In this document: positions 34,531 through 46,180 of the stretch, piece by piece
How positions within the stretch are numbered: the first letter of the stretch is position 1
Layout of the letters: every line of letters begins with the position of its first letter
Assembly (NCBI GenBank): GCA_028554755.1
Contig: JAPTOF010000015.1
Span: forward strand, 124,001-188,000
From: Cordia subcordata
Taxonomy: Eukaryota > Streptophyta > Magnoliopsida > Boraginales > Cordiaceae
Direction of reading: 5' to 3'
DNA length: 64,000 nt
Notes under the pieces: generated by a model
The model's database searches: none
What the model saw: only the letters and a program-made list of their open reading frames with translations
Told to the model about the DNA's origin: nothing
Position numbers and translations under genes: made by a program

Positions 34531-36193
34531 GTCAAATAAAAAAAAAATTTAATTCTTAAATTAATGTTATTTATTAAACTAATAATTGTAAAATACTCAT
34601 ATTATATTATTATATTTATATTAGTAATGTACATTAGTTAAATTTCATCCTTAATATGTGTTAAGAACCTCTAAGAGATTAGGGAGAAGAATAACCCCTA
34701 AACAAGGTTATTAAGAAAAAGATGATTAGAGAAGAGATAGAGAGACACATGAAGAAAGAGAGACAAAGAGAGAATTCAAGATACTATTTTTCTAATTAGC
34801 TCTATTTACAGAGCTTGTTTTTGTTTTTATACAACTAATGACATGAGTGAGTTGATTAATTAATCTAACTCACTCAACTAATTTCTCTAACAATCTTTAC
34901 TCGATCAATTTTTGTACGTAATAATATGGCATGACTACAGTAGTAAATCAAGCCTTCAATTTCCCAGTTGTGGTCCTTGCATCTTCAGCTTTTGTTGACT
35001 ACTGAGGCCAGCGGGTTTCTATAATCAATAGTTGCGTGTGTGATGCACCAGCATGTTCAAACTTTATAACAATATTGTCTGAAATGTATCATGTGGCGAA
35101 ATCATTGTTTTTGGTGTCCAGCTATGAAGCTTAATAAGGTCAGTTATACAAAAATTCTTAATATTGTCACACTTCTTTAAATTAATCCCATTATTTTTAA
35201 CCACTGTTTTCTACTGGGACAACAAACGAAAATGGTAGTATTTTTCTCTTCTGTTCAGCGTTCAGCTTTCAACTCTATTCTGGCATATTTGTAAAGCCGG
35301 AAGTCACCAACAGATTATAACAGATTACGCCCGTTTAGATTGATTTTTTTTTTTTAATGAAAAAGAAAATATTTTTTTCTTAAAAGAGCACATTCTTTTG
35401 TATTGGCCAAAAAAAATATTCGGATTAGTTTAAAAAAAAAATAGAACTCTGAAAATGGTTCAAATTTATTTTTTTTCAAAAGATAAAAATTTTAACTTAC
35501 AAAAGAAACACATTTTAAAAAAAAAAGAAAAGAAAAGAAAATCAATTCAAGCAAGCCTTGATCATCCGTGATTCGATGAGAAATCATCCACAATTGAGAA
35601 ATTACAGCTGCCACGCTTCCGTTTCCATTAGTTTGGTTCGAAAATGTATGAGATATTTATATTTGTTTCTTAGTAAAAGGTGTTTCTTGTGACTTGTGAG
35701 GACTATTTTGTTACATGATGGAATTTGCCCATCACTTTTGAAAAATGTTTTGGAAGGTCCACCCACCTTATTTGTTTTGTATAAGCTGTAATTATTTTGT
35801 CTCAGGTATTCCTCCTACACTATTTACACCCAAAGATGAAAGTGTTAAGATTAGATTGGATCCTCTCCTATCTTTTATGTGCTCTTATATACAGCAGAGA
35901 TAATCTTAATTATCCACACAAGATTAAATTAATCTGAATCTTTTATTTCAAAATTTAAATTCTTTATTAATATTTTTCTTTCTCTTTTTTTATTTTGAAA
36001 TAAAGGGTCCAGATTAATTTAGTCTTTTGTAAATAATTGAGATTACTTTTCTTATATATAAGAGAGAATAAAAAATAGGAGAGTATCCAATTTCGTTAAA
36101 GAGATGAATACTGGCCCATTGATGATATGACTTAAAGATAATTGGTCCGAAACATGACTCAAGTAGTGTCCCAATTTGAAGATCTTGTCGTGT
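34531..36193. other. AT-rich spacer
   Basis: No gene is recognised. It holds the fold-back element at 35329-35557 and simple A/T runs. Short open frames have no family signature. Confidence 0.4.
35329..35557. mobile_element. Fold-back MITE (GCCCGTTTAGATTGATT family)
   Basis: Left end GCCCGTTTAGATTGATT, right end in reverse GGCTTGCTTGAATTGATT, both followed by T/A-rich arms that pair with one another. A similar element lies at 59635-59865 and a half copy at 9718. No target duplication is clear. Confidence 0.6.
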
Positions 36194-36330
36194 GGGGGGG
36201 GGGGGGGGGGAGCGCAAATGTCTTGGGTAGTTATTTATGTCTTGGTCGATTTCACCACCAACTACTACCCAATTCACTCAAAAAAACAAAAAAAAAAAAA
36301 AAAAAAACAAAAACAAAAATAAAAAGAAGT
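36194..36330. repeat. G17 homopolymer and A-rich tract
   Basis: A run of 17 G (36194-36210) is followed about 65 bases later by an A-rich run interrupted by single C (36279-36325). Confidence 0.85.
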
Positions 36331-36422
36331 GGTATAAGAGCTTTGTTATATTATTAATTGTATAACAATTAGTTTTTCACTAAGACGAAGAATATCCATA
36401 AGGACTTAGGAACACAAATACT

Positions 36423-36428
36423 TATTAC

Positions 36429-36492
<64 letters not shown>

Positions 36493-36537
36493 ATTGTTGT
36501 TATTATTGTTGTTATTATTATTATTATTATTATTTTG
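36423..36537. repeat. ATT/GTT trinucleotide microsatellite
   Basis: About 38 triplets of TTA with an internal block of TTG units. The reading frames through it (runs of Ile and Thr on the minus strand) are artefacts of the repeat. Confidence 0.95.
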
Positions 36538-36619
36538 TTAATTTTCTTTTCATTTGATTGCATTAATCAACTACTTTATCATGTTTAATATGTAACCTAA
36601 ATGATATATGGATTAAGAG

Positions 36620-36710
36620 ATACCTCAAGTAGTTGTGACTATCTTTCCCCAGGTGCGAGGTCCTAAGTTTAATCCCATGAGGGTTTCGGGTTTAACAAAA
36701 AAAATGACAT
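36620..36710 (+). mobile_element. Possible decayed tRNA-derived SINE
   Basis: The stretch has an A-box-like start (CTCAAGTAGTTGTGAC) and a B-box-like GAGGTCCTAAGTTTAATCCC about 35 bases later, spacing that suits a pol III promoter from a tRNA-derived SINE. No target duplication or A tail is certain (AAAAAAA at 36697). Weak call. Confidence 0.3.
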
Positions 36711-36941
36711 AATAATCTTTTTTAAATTTTTTTTGAATATTGATGACAATTACATTTTGCAAATCACACTTGCTCTCTTTGATGAGCTTATATGATGTTT
36801 AAAGAGGAGCTTACGTGGCTTCAATGAGATGCTTATGTGGCATCCGAATAGAAGTTTATGTGTTATTAAAGGAGAAACTTATGTGGCATTCAAAAATCTC
36901 TTAACTTTACTTAAAGTATAACTTTATATAGCTAGTATAGA

Positions 36942-37306
36942 CTAGTGTGATTCTCATGTAATACATGGGATAAATGAGTATTTTAATGTCTTTATTTATT
37001 GTTGATGACAAATTCATGATTCATCTAATGATAAAATATGAATATATTTTGTGAGATTTAATTTGTAGCAGGTTATCTTTTTATCTTTTGTAAAATCAAA
37101 TAATCTTGAAAAAAGAAGTCATAAATGAAGTAGATAAACCAATATGGAGAAGGAAGGAGATACACATATGGAATAAATTGATTACAAAATTTTTGTATAA
37201 ATAGAAGGAAATAAACTTAAGTCGTTTTAAAGGAAAAAAAGGCATGACATACTAACATGTGATATTTATTAAAAACGCGACAACACTACTTTATAATATG
37301 TATAGA
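36942..37306 (-). mobile_element. Non-autonomous Helitron (365 bp)
   Basis: On the minus strand the element starts TCTATACATATTATAAAG after an A and ends with a hairpin (CCCATGTATTACATGAG) followed by 7 bases and CTAG, then a T. Start TC, terminal CTRR, a hairpin shortly before the end, and insertion between A and T with no duplication are the defining Helitron features. It carries no gene. Confidence 0.65.
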
Positions 37307-37647
37307 TTACGGGGGACAAATTTCGGGGAACCGAAAATCCTGTCGAACCAGATTGTCTCAATGACGAAGTGCTTATATTTGTAGTTGCCCAAGTAGCAGT
37401 TAAATTAAATCAAATTTGCTAGTAATGTAGCAATATCTTTTTAATTATGCCCTTTTATTAGTAATTATTTTTCCAGAAAGTTTTCAGAACTAATTGATTA
37501 CTGCTCTCATCTAGATTAATATTCCTTAATAGTCTCAAAATCCATCATTTTTATATTTTCAAACTTCCTTTTCTATTGAAGTTTAATGATGCATAACTGG
37601 CTAAATTGCACTTGAAATTCTCCTTCTAGATGTCTCGTGCTTTCTTT

Positions 37648-39136
37648 GGATTCAAATCCTCTTCTAGTGGAGTTCTCAATGAGTGACTAGGAGGTGTATT
37701 CTAATCTCTTAGATTCAAATAGAAAAATCTTGACCAACCAATTAAAAATATAATTAATGTATTTAAAAAAAGATTTTTTGTGTTTCTTTTTTTATATTTT
37801 TCCTGATCATAATCTAACCAAAATCTGTAAAAACATTTACTTTTCCTTTTTTATTTTTTTTCTTAACCACAATCTAATCAAAATATAACAACTCTCTCTA
37901 GATTTTTTTTTCTTATCATGAATGTGTATCTCTCACTATATATGAACGTCCAATTAGTGCTCTAGGGCTCGAAGCAGCAAGTAATTCGGCATGAACATCC
38001 GAGGAAAACTTATTTGATTGGAAGGGAAAGAAGGAAACTGAAAGGAACAAGTGTATATCACTATCAAAGATCAGTCACTTTTAAAAGCACTCTATGGGTT
38101 TGTTTCATTGGTTTTGTTTGAAAGTAATCTCTTTTATAATGTTTAAGAAGTGCATTCTTTTTATAAGTTAAAATTTTTAATTTTAAAAAAATCAAATTCT
38201 AATTTTTAAAATTTTAATTTTTTAAAGATTCAAGTTAAATACTTGGCACAAAAAAAAATGTGTTTACCTTTAATATTATTATCTCCACTCTTGTTAGTGC
38301 ACTATCAAGTCAAATTAGTACTCGATGATTGAGCGTCTGAAGCAGTATTTGGCATATGCTTGCACCTCTGGGTTAACTAATGCCCTCATGATTAGAATTG
38401 TTATTGATAACCGTATCAAAATCTCTTAAATTATTATCCTTTTTTGTTAAAGTTCTCCAATGATATTTAACAAAATAACTTAACTGGCATCACTTGAAAA
38501 AAATAATAATCTTTTTGAAGTTAAAATTATTCGATGATCAAAATAAGACTAATTAAATAATTTAATAGCCTCTAAAATAATTTATCAAAAAAATTAAAAC
38601 CTGCAACATTATATGAAAAATGATAACATATGTCTTGTGTTCCATGAGTTCGGATATATAAACAAATTAGCTTTAGGAACTTCAACACTATTTGGGCTGA
38701 ACTTGACAGTGATTGAAGAAAAATAAGCAGAATTCACAAAAAATGCATCTCTGGAGTTAACTGCTGCAATCTATTATAGATGAAAAACTGCTGGGTTTCG
38801 CCATGTTCTTTGTTTAGAGGGGAAAACCGATGGAAAAATAAACAAAATAAGAGAGAGATAGCGTAATTTGACCAAAAAATTCAAGAAATATGCTATGTTT
38901 TTATTAGATTGTAATTGCAGAAAAAAAAATAAAAAAGGAAAAGTGAATGTTTTGATAGATGTTAATTAGATTATGATTAGAAAAAATATATAAAAAAAAG
39001 AAATATAATTTTTTTTAAAAAAACATTAATTATATTTTTAATTGGATGGCTAAGATTTTTCTATTTGAATATAAGGGACTAAAATGCACCTTCTAGTCAT
39101 TCGGAGAGAACTCCATTAGGAGAGGATTCGAATTCC
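37648..39136. mobile_element. Non-autonomous DNA transposon with inverted repeats of about 290 bp
   Basis: The left arm (37648-37935) and the reverse complement of the right arm (38845-39136) match in order: GGATTCAAATCCTCTTC versus GGAATTCGAATCCTCTCC, then TGGAGTTCTC, ATTCAAATAGAAAAATCTT and CAATTAAAAATATAATTAAT. The flanks are CTTTCTTT (37640-37647) and CTTTCTTA (39137-39144), a near-perfect 8- or 9-bp duplication. The middle (37940-38840) has no coding signal. Long inverted ends with such a duplication suggest a MULE derivative. Its ends are unlike those of the MULE at 12913. Confidence 0.8.
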
Positions 39137-39590
39137 CTTTCTTAACACTATTAACACGCCACTAAATTAAAGTAATCCGTCCAGCATCTTGATTTGAATG
39201 TCACTAGAGAGTCTGACTATCATTTATTTGTTACACTTTTGATAAAGTATCTGTAGGATAATATGTCTATATTGCCAATAGGCCCCTAAGCCATAAACTA
39301 TGAGCAAGAAATTTGTCATTGCATTGATGGCCTAATAATCATAGTCCTTTTCTTTTTCTAAAGGGAGGTTACATTGGGATATTTATAGTGTGTTTGGAAT
39401 GATTTTATTTTAAAATGTTTATCCTATTAAAATGAGGAGATATCATTTAAGACCACGTATATCCTATTAAATGGTTGTAATAAAAAAAAAAAAAGATACG
39501 GATGTATTGGTTCTTTCTTACAACATAAAAAATATGATTTGTTTTGAATTTTTATATGATGCATGATATTAATAATTATGATGCATGATG

Positions 39591-39592
39591 AT

Positions 39593-39630
<38 letters not shown>

Positions 39631-39817
39631 CAACAACAACAACAATAACAATAATAATAATAATAACAATAATAACAATAACAATAATAATAATAACAAT
39701 AATAAGAATAATAATAATAACAATAACAATAATAATAATAATAATAACAACAACAACAACAACAACAATAATAAGAATAACAATAACAATAACAATAAGA
39801 ACAATAATAATAAGAAC

Positions 39818-39909
<92 letters not shown>

Positions 39910-39913
39910 GAAC

Positions 39914-39994
<81 letters not shown>
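39591..39994. repeat. Long AAT/AAC trinucleotide tract (about 400 bp)
   Basis: About 134 triplets, mainly AAT with interspersed AAC and a few AAG. The left half is mixed; the right half (39820-39994) is almost pure AAT. Long open frames across it (Asn, Leu, Ile or Tyr runs) are repeat artefacts. Confidence 0.97.
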
Positions 39995-39996
<2 letters not shown>

Positions 39997-40548
39997 CTCA
40001 TGTTTTTTAATGTCTTAGGACTTGCCACGTTCACGTTTTAATAGGTGCCAAATGTTATATTTCTATATTTCATTTTTGTTAATCTATCTATAAAATAATT
40101 ACTAATTAATACAAAAAAATAAAAAAATTGCAGCGATTTCCACTATTTCATTTTTTCTTTCTTCTTAAGTTAATTGTCATTGTTTCGAAATATTTAATTC
40201 AATTTCAAATATTTTTAAAAAAAATTAATTTAATTTCTATTGTTAAATTTTTAACAAAATATGACTTAAATAATGTAGCTCAATTATCTTCTCTAATTTT
40301 AAATATTTATTAAATAAAAAACATGAAGATTTTCAAGTTGTCATAAAAAAATAATTCACACATCAAATCAAATTTAAAGAATTTTTATAAAAATGCATAG
40401 AACAGACCAAAATTTTTAATAAACCATGCACTTTGGAGATCTGATAATTTTAGTATTGTAAGACCTCATCATATAATTTAGATAATGGGTCAAGTAATTA
40501 CACATGACTATTTATTACACCCAAAATTATATCAAAATAAGTCCTAAA
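39995..40548. other. AT-rich spacer
   Basis: No gene or bounded element is recognised. Confidence 0.4.
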
Positions 40549-41357
40549 TCTATTATATATTAATATGTATGATATATAATCTATTTTATTATATATGTTG
40601 GAAATGAATAAGAGTTAAAGATTTTCTCATTATTATTTTAAGACCACTGGCCTCCCCATTAACTTGAATATGAATTCCAAGGAGTTATGAGACTTTGGAA
40701 TTTCTCGACAATCTTGAATTATTATTTGAGGGTTTTACAACCATTGAAATTCATTTATTAATGTGATATTGAATGCTTAAATCTTTTCTAACACCTATAT
40801 ATAGTGGCTTTTTAGCAAGGTATATAACACATCAAAAAGCAAGGTACACAATACACCAACAAATATGAATGGTCTCATTTCACATTTTTGAATGATATGT
40901 TGGAGAGCGAATCTCAAATAACTCTTGATTGTAATATCATAAACACATTAACTACAACCCATCTTCAACTACATCAAGTGATTCAGATACTTATTCTCAT
41001 GGTAGCTATGGACCAAGTGACAATCATAAGTCTAATTGGGAATCAAGTTTCACTTTGAATTCCTTGATCTTACTAGAATTCTCAACATAATGAACTTCTT
41101 TAGGGTGGTTCATTTCCAATTCTAAGGCATTTGGAGACACTTGTTGCGATATCGTAAATTTCTCTTTTAAAACTATTTTAAATTTTCTTATGTGTTAAGA
41201 CTCATGAACTTTTGAGAATTATGCACTTTTCTCAGAATAAGAAATAAAACTAAGACATAGATATGTGCTAAACATTTTGAAAATTATGCTCTTTCCTAGA
41301 GTTAAAAAATAAAATTAAGATATTGATCCATGCAAAGCATGGAATTAAGATAACTAG
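40549..41357 (+). mobile_element. Candidate non-autonomous Helitron
   Basis: The 3' end is good: a perfect hairpin CCATGCAAAGCATGG (41328-41342), 11 bases, then CTAG (41354-41357) and a host T. The 5' end is inferred from A|TCTATTATATATTAATATG at 40549, similar to the 5' end of the element at 37306. Near the 3' end a block (GAGAATTATGCACTTTTCTC and its continuation) is duplicated in diverged form. No coding content. Confidence 0.5.
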
Positions 41358-42148
41358 TATTATGTAGAAAGAGAGTACATTTCTTCCGCAGCAATGTCAT
41401 ATGTCATTATTCTATAACTTTTGTCTCCAAAAAGAGAAAATCCATCTCTTTTATCCATCTAAGATTATTTTCTATTTTAAATCAGATCGTTTCTATATTT
41501 TACTTTTCTAATTTAAATATTTAAATAGACGTCTCATAAAAAAGATGATTATCATCAAAAGCTTGCTAAAAATAAATTTTATAAAAATATATTTATATCT
41601 TATCCTACCGTAAATTAAACTATAAAAATCTATATAAAAATATTAATTTCTCCCATGCATTACATGAGTTATTTTAATTTGAAATATTTCAAAAATGAAA
41701 TCAATTATTGGCGTGCTGATATTGTCAGTGCGTCGCGTAAGAATCAGTTACAACGAACAGAGATGGTGAGAACGATGTAATAAACGAGTACCTACAAAAA
41801 CGAAAGAATTCTAGACGCATGTGGGGGCCGGCCAAAAGGCCTCCATTGGTCAAGTTAGTAGAGTGAAGGTTGGAATATTTGCTAAAGATGGAAAGTTTAA
41901 TGTATCAAAATTCGGTTATCGTGCAACCTAGGAAGTTTTATAGGGCTTCATATGACGACAATAAGTGATCTCGAATGATACATATCTTATACGGAATTGG
42001 ATCAAGGCCATGGGGATAATCAATAGCCCCCTAGTTTTGTTGGTTCTTTTGGAACGAATGTAACTAAGCTGAATTTCCTCGAAAGTTATATGATTTGATC
42101 TTGATTATGTTAACCTTATAAAGATCATACTTTTTTTTATGTGAATTT
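41358..42148. other. AT-rich spacer
   Basis: No gene is recognised. A palindromic phrase CCCATGCATTACATGAG near 41653 resembles the Helitron hairpins in this window but lacks a following CTAG. Confidence 0.4.
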
Positions 42149-42640
42149 TAGGGTGCATTTGGTTTGCTTATTTTCTATTTTCATTTTCATGAAAAATAAA
42201 AATTAGAATAGAAAACTCATTTGGTTAATTATTTTTATTTTTATTTTTAAAAAATAGAAAACAGTTTTTTAGGAAAACAGAAAACATCAAAAAAGAGTTT
42301 TCTTTGAAAGCAAGGTGGTAATTTCGTAACTAATTCTAAAAAATTTTAAAAATGAGGTGACAATTTTGTAAATAATTCTAAAGATTTAGAAAATAAGGTG
42401 GCGATTTTGTAAATATCTCTAAAAAATTCAGAAAATAAGGTGGTAATTTTGTAAATATATATAAAAATTTAGAAAATAAGGTGACAATTTTGTAAATATT
42501 TCTAAAAAATTAAAAAAATAAGGTGGTAATTTTATAAATAAATATCAAATAGAAAATAGAAATTGTTTAAAAAAAGATGAAAATGAAAAATGAAAACTAA
42601 AAAATAAAAATAGAAAACAGGCAAATCAAAAGCAATGTTA
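42149..42640. mobile_element. MITE with internal tandem repeats
   Basis: Ends TAGGGTGCATTTGGTTTGC and, in reverse, TAACATTGCTTTTGATTTGC, followed on both sides by arms rich in TTTTCTATTTTCATTTT that pair. Between the arms (42313-42540) lie about six diverged copies of a unit of about 41 bp built on AAGGTGGTAATTTTGTAAAT. No certain target duplication. Confidence 0.6.
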
Positions 42641-42729
42641 GAATCGTTAATGCTTTAGACACGTGTTTCAATTTGCACGAACCTCTGCGGGTGAGGGCGC
42701 GTATTTTGTTTTTAAATTATGACGTGTGT

Positions 42730-43657
42730 TAAATGTTCAGGTTTCACTTAAAGACGAAACGGTTGGGTTCTTGCCATTTTTGCTTTCTGGTGATGCTTCC
42801 AATGGGATTCATAAACGGTTCGCAGGTCTTTATTTTCTTCCTATTTGATCGTTCTCACTCATTTTCCTCTCCTTCTCTTCTAGTTTTCCTTTTGGAGCTT
42901 TTGTTGCGATGCTCCTAGGTATCCCACATAGTTTCGCTTAATCATAAGTAACTCTCTCCCTTTTCTAGTCACTCCTTAAAACCTTTGAATGTCCACGTTA
43001 GGTCATCGGGATTCTTCACCTCCAAATAAGGAAACTTCTTCCCATCTTTTGTTTTGTTAGAAGAGTTAGAACAACTAGAACCTTTTCCAAAGTCCTCCCT
43101 TTTTGAGATCCCAGGCTGAGTAGACGAGGCTATTAGGGACATCTTCTGATTTAGTTTTACAACTGATCCTTCAGAAAAAGAGGCTTATAAGATACGAGTC
43201 AGTTTAGATGCAGAGGTTGACTTCAGCAATGCATTTGATGGTGTGGAAGAATTTTCAGATTCTGAATTTGCCCAATCTTGTGTTGGGGCTAGGTCGGGAT
43301 GGGAAGAGGTTGAAGGTCCTAATGATGGTGCTTCAGGGTTGGATGAAGCAAAAACCCTTCAAGGCATTCAACCAAGAATGTGTTACCAATAGTTTGGTGT
43401 TGGATAGCTTGAATATTGTACTGGGCAATACTCTTAGATTTTGACATTCAAGTTCCGGAGTTTGATGACTTTGCCTGTTTGGCTTGGGAAAGGGAAATAT
43501 CTTTTTATGATGATGCGTTTGCTATGGGCCCCCGTTTATAGATCCCTTCATTATATATATATATATATACATATACATATGTATTTATATGTAAAAACTT
43601 GTCATAGTCATCCAGCTATTCAGACATAATAAATATATATTATACATATATACATAC

Positions 43658-43689
<32 letters not shown>

Positions 43690-44165
43690 GTGAAAGAGAG
43701 TGTTTCGTTGCATCTCTTAGGACGTTTAGAAAGATATACCAACTAGTTAAGGCTAGGAATGGCTTCGGGTGATTTTATGTCATGGCCAGATCCAGAACTA
43801 CTTCATCAAGGGTAATAACCCTTTGTCCTACAAAGGTTGGCACCATAATTATGTGTATGTCTCGAGTTGTAATGGTTGGGAAATTGCTTTAAGAGTGGCC
43901 ACAACTCGATCTTAGGTCGGAGAAGGGTCAACTTCTTAAAAGGGCCGCTCCATTGTCTCGCACAGAGAAGAATGTATCCAAATGCTTGAAGTGCATGGGT
44001 ACCAAAAAGTACGGGGATTACTTGACATTGGACAAGATTAAGGTGTCGGGTCTCTTTCAAGACTACCGTCCCTGGCCTTCTATAGAACGGCACTTGGGTC
44101 AGGCTTTAACCTTTAATCCTTTGTTATTCTTATCCTTGGTCATATTAAAAAGATTCAGACATTGA
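42730..44165 (+). pseudogene. Possible antisense ORF relic of the Tat-type element
   Basis: Lies downstream of the minus-strand pol relic and reads on the opposite strand. At 43190-43360 an acidic stretch reads VSLDAEVDFSNAFDGVEEF and SGWEEVEGPNDGASGLDE. At 43470-43540 another frame gives PEFDDFACLAWEREISFYDD. At 43760-43900 a frame gives FIKGNNPLSYKGW and SSCNGWEIALRVA, faintly like the putative gypsy-type transposon domain (Transposase_28). AT microsatellites at 43548-43690 break it. Several Tat-lineage elements carry such an antisense gene, so placement fits, but the sequence match is weak. Confidence 0.35.
43548..43690. repeat. TA/CATA microsatellites
   Basis: TA runs at 43551-43570 and about 43656-43690 with ATACATA-type intermediates between. 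Confidence 0.8.
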
Positions 44166-44229
44166 TTTTTTTCTTTTTCTTTTCTTTCTAAAGCGTATTT
44201 GGTTTTGCTTATTTTGCAGTTTATAAGTC

Positions 44230-46180
44230 CCATCCATCCTAGATAGTCGAAATGTTTCGGGCTGAAGAGTTTTATCACCCTATTAGGGCCTCACAGTTTG
44301 AGCTCAGCTTTCCTTCGCTATTGGGATGGAAGCATGCTTTCCAGAGGACTAAGTCCCTTGTTTTGGTATCCTGGGTTTTTACCCTTCCTCGTGGCTATTG
44401 AGTTAGGGCTGCCTTGGTGGCTTATGCCCAAAGTGCTGCATCTTCTCTAACTTCGTTGATTAGTTCTAGCTCAACCTGAAGAGCATCATTGTTCTTTTCC
44501 TTTATGAAGTGTACGACTCAATATATTGGTGATCCAATTTCCACAGGCACTACAGCCTCATTTCTGAAAGTCAATTTGAATGGGGTTTTACTTGAATTTA
44601 CTGTTGTTCGATAGGTCCATAGTACCTCAGGTAGAAGTTTATGCCACGCTTTTTCAGCTTTCTCCAGTTTGGTCTCCAAAGAATGTACTACTGTTCAATT
44701 TGTCATTTCGACTTGACTGTTTGTTTATGGGTGTCCCCTCGAAGCGAATCTCAAGCCAATGCATAATTCCTTTGCTTCCTCACATAAATATTTACAATCG
44801 TATTCTCTTAGATGGTCTGCCATGATGACCTTTGGTAATCTAAAAAGACATATACATTTTTCCAAATGAAATCCCATGCAGCTTTCTTAGTGATCTTTGG
44901 GGCAGCTTCAACCTCGACCCAATTTTGTGAAATAATCTATCGAAACAAAAGCAAACTTCCACTGTCCCTTCCTGATAGGCATCAGTCTGATGATGTCCAA
45001 ACCCCTCTGAGCGAATGGCCAAGGGCTAGACATCAGAGTCAATTCTGTGGTCGACATCCATTGGATATTCGCATTTCTTTGACAGGCATCACATCCGAGT
45101 GACAAGCTTCTTGGCATATTTCTAAACACTCACCAGAAGTACCCTTGACAGATAACCTTCTAAGCAAGGGCTCTAAATCCCCCATGGTTTGCACAGATTC
45201 CTTCATGCATCTCTCTAAGGATATATTTTCCTACTTTCGGGTCAACACATTTGAGGAGGGGTCCTTCGTTGGTTCTTTTATATACCTGCCTATCATAAAT
45301 TAGAAATTGGCGGGCTCGCAAGGTAGTCTTTTGCGTTTCCATTGGGTTTGCAAGCAACATAACTTCTTCTAGATACGTTGTAACGATTCCATCCAATTAT
45401 TTCAGGTCTCTACACAATCTACTTCCACACATAAACTAGGTTCTAACACCCAATCTATATGGATCATCTCACCCTCGTTGATGCTTGCAGCTAACTTTGA
45501 TAACTCATCTACCCTTTTGCTGATTGCCCTCGAGATTTTGTCAATTTTGAAGTTCTCAAACCCTTCAATACAGGCTTTCATCTTCCTTTCTTTAGCTTCA
45601 TAATGTCCTAATATTTGTCCAGCCACCACTTGGGAATCCATATAGGCAAAAAAGGATCGGGCTCCTACTAACTTGGATATTCGCAACCCTATTAATATTG
45701 CTTCAAATTTAGATTCTTTATTTGGTTTCGGAATTCAAATTTCACACTATACTTGGACTCATTCCATTCTGTGCTTTGGAGAACTATTCCTACTCTTTAT
45801 CCTTATTGGCTTGATACTTCATCGGATTTTCCATTCTCTATCATCTAACTCCTCTTGTAAAGTGTATTCCACTACGAGATCTATCATTGTTGCACTTTTA
45901 TGACATTTTGAAGTCGGTATATTATCTTGTATTGGCTTAATTCGATGGACCATTTCATTAATCTTCTTGATACTGCGGGTTTATAAATTAAAGCACTTGC
46001 CACAATTGTTGATTCGTCATCACTTGTATAAGGTGTGTTTCGAAATATGGTTTCAACTTTAGGGCCGTTACTATTAATGTCAACATTAATTTCTCCATAA
46101 ATGTGTATCAAATCTCTACCCATGGATTATCTTGCTTACGTAGTACATTGGAAGCCACTTTCCTCCATCATCTCAAACCA
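44230..46180 (-). pseudogene. Ty3-gypsy (Tat lineage) pol relic: RNase H, second RNase H, integrase
   Basis: Read leftwards from 46123, the end of the gypsy RT-RNase H appears (RRLMKWSIELSQYKIIYRLQ). Next, at 45810-45450, a second RNase H fold reads GVGIVLQ, FAYMDSQVVAGQILGHYEA and ISKRVDELSKLA. From 45396 the integrase zinc region has ILREMHEGICANHGG and then GCDACQRNANIQ; the catalytic core starts PWPFAQRGLDIIRLMP and continues to about 44560. The C-terminal part near 44400-44370 includes RDLVLWKA. An RNase H between RT-RNase H and integrase marks the Tat/Ogre lineage. RT, protease and gag are missing and stops are frequent, so it is dead. LTRs were not found. Confidence 0.82.

Noticed and set aside
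36369..36563. Minus-strand Ile/Thr-run open frame
   Set aside because: Artefact of the ATT/GTT microsatellite.
37655..37668. GGATTCAAATCC as a tRNA T-arm (B box)
   Set aside because: It is the end of the long inverted repeat of the 37648-39136 element; no cloverleaf can be formed around it.
39427..40034. Long open frames of poly-Leu, poly-Asn, poly-Ile and poly-Tyr on both strands
   Set aside because: They are read-throughs of the AAT/AAC microsatellite and lack any other protein feature.
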